NCBI GenBank assembly: GCA_903842505.1 | Contig: CAIMMI010000033.1 | Location: 1 to 36,903, forward strand | DNA length: 36,903 bases | Source: an uncultured Verrucomicrobiota bacterium | Lineage (GTDB): Bacteria > Verrucomicrobiota > Verrucomicrobiia > Limisphaerales > UBA9464 | Direction: 5' to 3' | Part shown: piece by piece, positions 33,696 through 36,903 of the stretch | Layout: the number at the start of each line of letters is the position of its first letter | Position numbering within the stretch: position 1 is the first letter of the stretch | Translations under genes and position numbers: made by a program | Notes under the pieces: model-generated | Database searches by the model: none | What the model saw: only the letters and a program-made list of their open reading frames with translations | Told to the model about the DNA's origin: nothing

Positions 33696-33969
33696 TCCTC
33701 GGACTGGCACTCACCTCTTCCCCTGACAGCCCCCTAACCCCGAACCCAAACCAACCAAACCCAAACCGCCCGATCACGAGGGTTTCAGGAACGTGAATCG
33801 GGCAAGCAACCGCCGCTCCGGGGTCTTCCTCTTTGGCCCCGGAGCGGCCAGCACTTCAGGGATTTTTTCTCCGGTGGGGTGAGTGTCCTCACGAGCCGTG
33901 CACGAAACCCGAGTTTCAGGGTTCAAGTGTCGGACTGGCATCTGGGGACTGGCATCTGGCAACTCCCCC
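33696..33969. repeat. Terminator hairpin plus modules D, C and B
   Basis: After the terminator hairpin described separately come a direct module D (33873-33898, GGTGGGGTGAGTGTCCTCAC...), a diverged C (about 33906-33927) and inverted B (about 33932-33966, ...GGACTGGCATCTGG). The locus lies between convergent genes. Confidence 0.7.
33812..33868 (+). terminator. Hairpin with downstream T-tract
   Basis: A perfect 12-bp stem, GCCGCTCCGGGG (33812-33823) with CCCCGGAGCGGC (33837-33848), has a 13-base loop and is followed 14 bases later by TTTTTT (33863-33868). It lies 117 bases after the stop of the small exported protein gene. The T-tract is farther away than in an ideal intrinsic terminator, but the stem is strong and could also stop the convergent TPR gene. 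Confidence 0.55.
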
Positions 33970-34917
33970 CTACCGCTTCCTCGGCTTGAACCCCTTTGGC
34001 ATCGCCGGATTCCCATCGTCCTCCGACTCCTGGGCGAGGTTTTCGGCGGCCATCTCTCCCGCGGGCAGGTCCACCGGATCCGGCAAACCCAGGCGCTGAC
34101 GGGCCTTCTTCGCTGCTGCCGTGTCCGGATAGTCCCGGACGATGCGGTCGAGCGTGGCCAACGCCTTGTCTGACTGATTGAGCCGACCCGAGTAGATGTT
34201 CGCCAGGTGGATCGCCGTCCAACCCCACTTCTCCCGCGGCAACCGCTTGGTCAGGACCTCCTCCAGTTCCAGCGCTGCCGCCAGGTAGTTGGCCAGATCC
34301 TTCTCGTAAATCTCGGCGATTCGAATCGCTGCATGTTGCTGGGACGGATTCCGCTTCAGGAAATCCCGCAACAGGTTGATCGCGTCCAGATGGTTTCCCT
34401 TGGCCCATTCCGCCTCGGCCGAGTCGTACTCGGGATCATTCTGGATCGGGCTCACATCCACGCCGAGGGCCTGCGTAGACCTCGATGCCACCCATTGGGT
34501 CACGTCCCAGCCCAGCAGGATTGCCAGGACCAACATGGATCCCACGAAGCCTGCCAGGTGGAGCCCGGACTTGCTTGAAGCCTTCGGGGCCACCTTCGAC
34601 GGTGACGTAGAAGCCACCGAGGTCGTCCCGCCCGAAGCCACGGTACCCGGGATGGCCGTGGCGGCGTTCGTCGAGGTTGGGTCCGAATGGGTGCCCGGGG
34701 TGGCGGGGGCGTTTGTGGCCGTGACCGCCACCGCATTGGTGCCGGCATCCAACGGAACGTCATTTGTGGCGACTTCCGCATCCCGCGGGCCATCCGCCTG
34801 ATCGAAGCGGCGCGCCCCGATGTCAGCACGGGAGTACTCGCCGCGGAAACGTTGGAAGCAGAACACTGCCAACCCGAGGAACATCACGTAGAGCAGGGCT
34901 TTGCCCACCGTCTTCAT
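33970..34917 (-). CDS. Membrane-anchored TPR protein
   Basis: This 315-residue protein has one hydrophobic segment at about 6-22 and a second at about 119-138, joined by a Thr/Ala/Ser-rich linker. The C-terminal half (about 163-275) consists of TPR-like helical repeats (EYDSAEAEWAKGNHLDAINL, SDKALATLDRIVRDYPDTAA). TPR domains mediate protein contacts, and such proteins often act in envelope assembly. The start MKTVGKALLYVMFLGL at 34917 has AAGGAT nine bases upstream; the longer open frame to 34995 is rejected. It is divergent from the DUF1501 gene, and its end faces the terminator hairpin at 33812. Confidence 0.75.
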   Translation of the reverse strand: MKTVGKALLYVMFLGLAVFCFQRFRGEYSRADIGARRFDQADGPRDAEVATNDVPLDAGTNAVAVTATNAPATPGTHSDPTSTNAATAIPGTVASGGTTSVASTSPSKVAPKASSKSGLHLAGFVGSMLVLAILLGWDVTQWVASRSTQALGVDVSPIQNDPEYDSAEAEWAKGNHLDAINLLRDFLKRNPSQQHAAIRIAEIYEKDLANYLAAALELEEVLTKRLPREKWGWTAIHLANIYSGRLNQSDKALATLDRIVRDYPDTAAAKKARQRLGLPDPVDLPAGEMAAENLAQESEDDGNPAMPKGFKPRKR

Positions 34918-35062
34918 TGAGGGACCATCCTTACGCAATGCCGCCACCCCGGGCAAACGCTTTGACCCATTCATCCAAAGATCTCCCGAAGCCAATCCCG
35001 GCCTTGACCGAATGCGGAAGCCGCGGGACTTTCACTCAAGACTCCACACCTATCGGGAACGC
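34918..35062. promoter_or_regulatory. Divergent intergenic region of the TPR and DUF1501 genes
   Basis: These 145 bases separate two divergent starts and lack the mosaic modules. AAGGAT at the left edge is the probable ribosome-binding site of the TPR gene and GGGAAC at the right edge may serve the DUF1501 gene. No promoter or operator was recognised. Confidence 0.3.
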
Positions 35063-36427
35063 ATGCTCACGATCCTAGGTCCACGCCCGGCTGATTCCGG
35101 CTTCTGCGACGGTGTTTCGCGGCGCAACTTCCTGCGCATCGGCTCGCTTGGGTTGGGCGGATTGAGCCTTCCCGGGCTTCTCAAAGCCGAGACCGAGTCC
35201 GGCCTCCGCCCCAGCAACCGCCAGCACAAGGCGATCATCATGATCTTCCTTCCCGGCGGTCCCTCCCATCAGGACATGTTCGACCTGAAGGAGGACGCTC
35301 CGTCCGAGATCCGCGGTGAGTTCCGCCCCATTTCCACCAACGTTCCAGGCATCCGCATCTGCGAACACCTCCCCCTCCTCGCAAAACAGGCCCACCGATA
35401 CAGCCTCATCCGGTCGATCGTCGGTGCCGAAGATCGCCACGACGCCGTCACCTGCCACACGGGCCGTCACCCACGCAACCAACCGCCCGGCGGATGGCCG
35501 GCCTTCGGTTCGTGCGTGGGCAAGATCCTCGGACCGGGCGATGCCGCGATGCCCGCCTTCCTGGGCCTGGCACCCAAGATGGGTCACGTACCCTGGGCGG
35601 ACAACGGCCGGGCGGGATTCCTGGGCGCAGCCTACGCCCCGTTCGAGATCAACAAGGGCGGTGGTCAGGAGGACATGGTCCTCAACGGAGTGACCCTCGA
35701 TCGCCTCGCCGATCGCCGCGGACTGCTCTCCGCCCTCGATGGTTTCCGCCGGACCGTCGACCAGTCCGGCGCCATGGACGGACTCGATGCCTACAACCAG
35801 CAGGCCTTCGGAATCCTGACCTCCAGCCGTCTCGTCGAGGCACTCGATCTCAAGAAAGAGGATCCCAAGCTGGTGGAGCGCTACGGCAAGGGCGATCCCC
35901 GGAACCGCGATGACGGCGGGCCGAAGCTGATGGAGCATTTCCTCATGGCCCGGCGGCTCGTCGAGGCCGGCGCCCGGTGCGTGACCCTCGCCTTCAGCCG
36001 ATGGGACCATCACGGCGACAACTTCGGCGCACTCCGCCAGGACCTCCCTCTGCTCGACCGCGGCCTTTCGGCCCTGCTCGAAGACCTGCATCAGCGCGGA
36101 CTCGAGGAGGACGTATCGGTCGTGGTCTGGGGAGAATTCGGCCGGACCCCCACGATCAACAAGGACGGCGGACGCGATCACTGGCCCCGGGTCACCTGCG
36201 CCCTGCTCGCCGGCGGCGGACTCCGTCACGGTCAGGTGATCGGTTCAACGGACCGCCTCGGCGGTGAGGCCGCCAGCCGGCCGGTTCAGTTCGGCGAGAT
36301 CCACGCCACGCTCTATCAGGCGCTGGGAATCGACGTGAACAAGGTCACGCTCCCGGATCTCACCGGCCGACCGCAGTTCCTCGTCGACAATGGGATCCAA
36401 CCCATGCGCGAACTCGGGGGCACCTGA
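35063..36427 (+). CDS. Tat-exported DUF1501 protein
   Basis: This 454-residue member of the DUF1501 family, abundant in Planctomycetota and Verrucomicrobiota, is related to the alkaline phosphatase/sulfatase fold and of unproven function. A twin-arginine signal, CDGVSRRNFLRIGSLGLGGL, begins about residue 17. Family blocks include FLPGGPSHQDMFDLK, GRHPRNQPPGG, FSRWDHHGDNF and VVWGEFGRTPTINKDGGRDH; His and Asp residues in these could bind metal. DUF1501 genes are often paired with a DUF1549/DUF1553 cytochrome gene, but none is next to it here. ATG 35063 is chosen because it places the RR about 20 residues in; starts at 35012 or 34901 are possible but less likely. Confidence 0.9.
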   Translation: MLTILGPRPADSGFCDGVSRRNFLRIGSLGLGGLSLPGLLKAETESGLRPSNRQHKAIIMIFLPGGPSHQDMFDLKEDAPSEIRGEFRPISTNVPGIRICEHLPLLAKQAHRYSLIRSIVGAEDRHDAVTCHTGRHPRNQPPGGWPAFGSCVGKILGPGDAAMPAFLGLAPKMGHVPWADNGRAGFLGAAYAPFEINKGGGQEDMVLNGVTLDRLADRRGLLSALDGFRRTVDQSGAMDGLDAYNQQAFGILTSSRLVEALDLKKEDPKLVERYGKGDPRNRDDGGPKLMEHFLMARRLVEAGARCVTLAFSRWDHHGDNFGALRQDLPLLDRGLSALLEDLHQRGLEEDVSVVVWGEFGRTPTINKDGGRDHWPRVTCALLAGGGLRHGQVIGSTDRLGGEAASRPVQFGEIHATLYQALGIDVNKVTLPDLTGRPQFLVDNGIQPMRELGGT

Positions 36428-36584
36428 GGGGCAAGTCCCAAGGTTCAAGTTTTCAGTTTCAAGCCCGGCCGGTGGGGCCAGTGTTCCCCTCAACACATCC
36501 ACTCGGGTGGGGCGAGTGTCCCCACGAGCCGATCCTCATCGCCCTCCCCCGTATTCGATTCTCCCCCTCTTGCGGACACCCCTC
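36428..36584. repeat. Modules C and D after the DUF1501 gene
   Basis: Direct C (about 36440-36463, TTCAAGTTTTCAGTTTCAAG), a diverged D (about 36470-36490) and a good direct D (36505-36531, GGGTGGGGCGAGTGTCCCCA...) follow the DUF1501 stop and precede the large nested inverted repeat. No gene was seen. Confidence 0.7.
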
Positions 36585-36800
36585 AGCCCCAACGGGGCGT
36601 CCTACGACAGCCCGGGGCACCGCCCCGGGGAACCCGCCCCAGAAAGAAAATCAGCCTCAAGCCCTGAAAGGGCGCACCAGCCTGTCAGCACGATCTCTCT
36701 CCACCTCCAGCCCTGAAACGCCCTTTCAGGGCTCATTTCTCCTGTGGGCGGCAAACCCGGGGCGATGCCCCGGGCTGTCTTCGCCCGCCCCGTTGGGGCT
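36585..36800. repeat. Nested 216-bp inverted repeat of three mirrored modules
   Basis: Three modules on the left recur in reverse order and inverted on the right. Outer: AGCCCCAACGGGGCG (36585-36599) and its exact complement (36786-36800). Middle: 36606-36629 (GACAGCCCGGGGCACCGCCC...) and 36756-36779, one mismatch in 24. Inner: AGCCCTGAAAGGGCG (36660-36674) and its exact complement (36719-36733). Each module is itself palindromic, and the inner right copy is part of a perfect 10-bp hairpin (36709-36718 with 36724-36733). It resembles REP/BIME-type or MITE-like elements; no open reading frame or transposase lies within it. Confidence 0.9.
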
Positions 36801-36903
36801 CGCCTCCGATCGGGTCCGTCCGCTCCGGATCGCATCCGACAAATCCGCTCCATCCCGACCCGAGCCGGTGCTGCGACGGCTCGACGGAGTCTCGCCCCAC
36901 CCC
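36801..36903. repeat. Inverted module D at the right edge
   Basis: An inverted module D copy (36877-36903, CGGCTCGACGGAGTCTCGCC...) with the GAGACTCC core reaches the window edge. The preceding 75 bases show no recognisable feature. Confidence 0.6.

Noticed and set aside
1-36903. Transposon or prophage genes
   Set aside because: No transposase, integrase, recombinase or phage structural motif was found in any plausible frame; repeats lack coding sequence.

Overview
The window looks like chromosomal DNA from a member of the PVC bacteria, most likely Verrucomicrobiota. This rests on three very large secreted proteins combining the Pirellula/Verrucomicrobium-type dehydrogenase-like domain, HEAT repeats and a C-terminal haem-binding CxxCH domain; on a DUF1501 protein, two Tat-exported Gfo/Idh/MocA oxidoreductases and a DUF4038/GH140-like hydrolase; and on high GC content with few clear Shine-Dalgarno sites. 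The genus cannot be named from sequence alone. No transposase, integrase, phage gene, CRISPR array, rRNA or tRNA was seen.

Layout. 1-4.5 kb: the tail of a forward gene, then mnmA and a giant cytochrome-type dehydrogenase on the minus strand. 4.76-10.98 kb: a three-gene forward operon joined by ATGA stop/start overlaps: an N,N-dimethylformamidase beta-subunit-like protein, a second giant cytochrome dehydrogenase and a membrane-anchored M48 metalloprotease. 11.2-13.6 kb: a degenerate phosphonatase-like HAD protein, an orphan OmpR/PhoB-type response regulator (minus) and a type II pseudopilin-like protein. 13.9-19.1 kb: a Tat Gfo/Idh oxidoreductase, a 2-Cys peroxiredoxin (minus, with its own terminator) and a third giant cytochrome dehydrogenase with an added N-terminal beta-sandwich. 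19.4-24.1 kb (minus): a second Gfo/Idh protein, a GT9 heptosyltransferase-like enzyme and an unusual fusion of a DUF455 ferritin-like domain with an ATP-grasp-like domain. 24.6-28.8 kb: phosphoenolpyruvate carboxylase and a GH140-like secreted hydrolase. 29.3-36.4 kb: a GNAT acetyltransferase, hisC coupled to a 56-residue membrane protein, two cyclophilins with a small coupled ORF, a small secreted basic protein, a TPR membrane protein and a DUF1501 protein.

How the genes fit together. Much of the coding capacity is for exported proteins (Sec or Tat) that plausibly work in the cell envelope on polysaccharide or other organic substrates: cytochrome-linked dehydrogenases, Gfo/Idh oxidoreductases, a glycoside hydrolase, a DUF1501 protein and an amidohydrolase-like protein. 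Housekeeping genes (mnmA, ppc, hisC, peroxiredoxin, cyclophilins) are interspersed.

The intergenic DNA is the most unusual layer. At least eleven gaps carry combinations of a few short modules in direct and inverted orientation. I call them A (GAGGTCACGAGGCGG type), B (TTCCCAGTTGCCAG type), C (TTTCAGTTTCAAG type) and D (GGTGGGGCGAG...GAGCCG type), with two further families near 29 and 31.4 kb. The right end holds a 216-bp nested inverted repeat made of three mirrored modules. These repeats also extend reading frames artificially upstream of real starts, which affected several start choices here.
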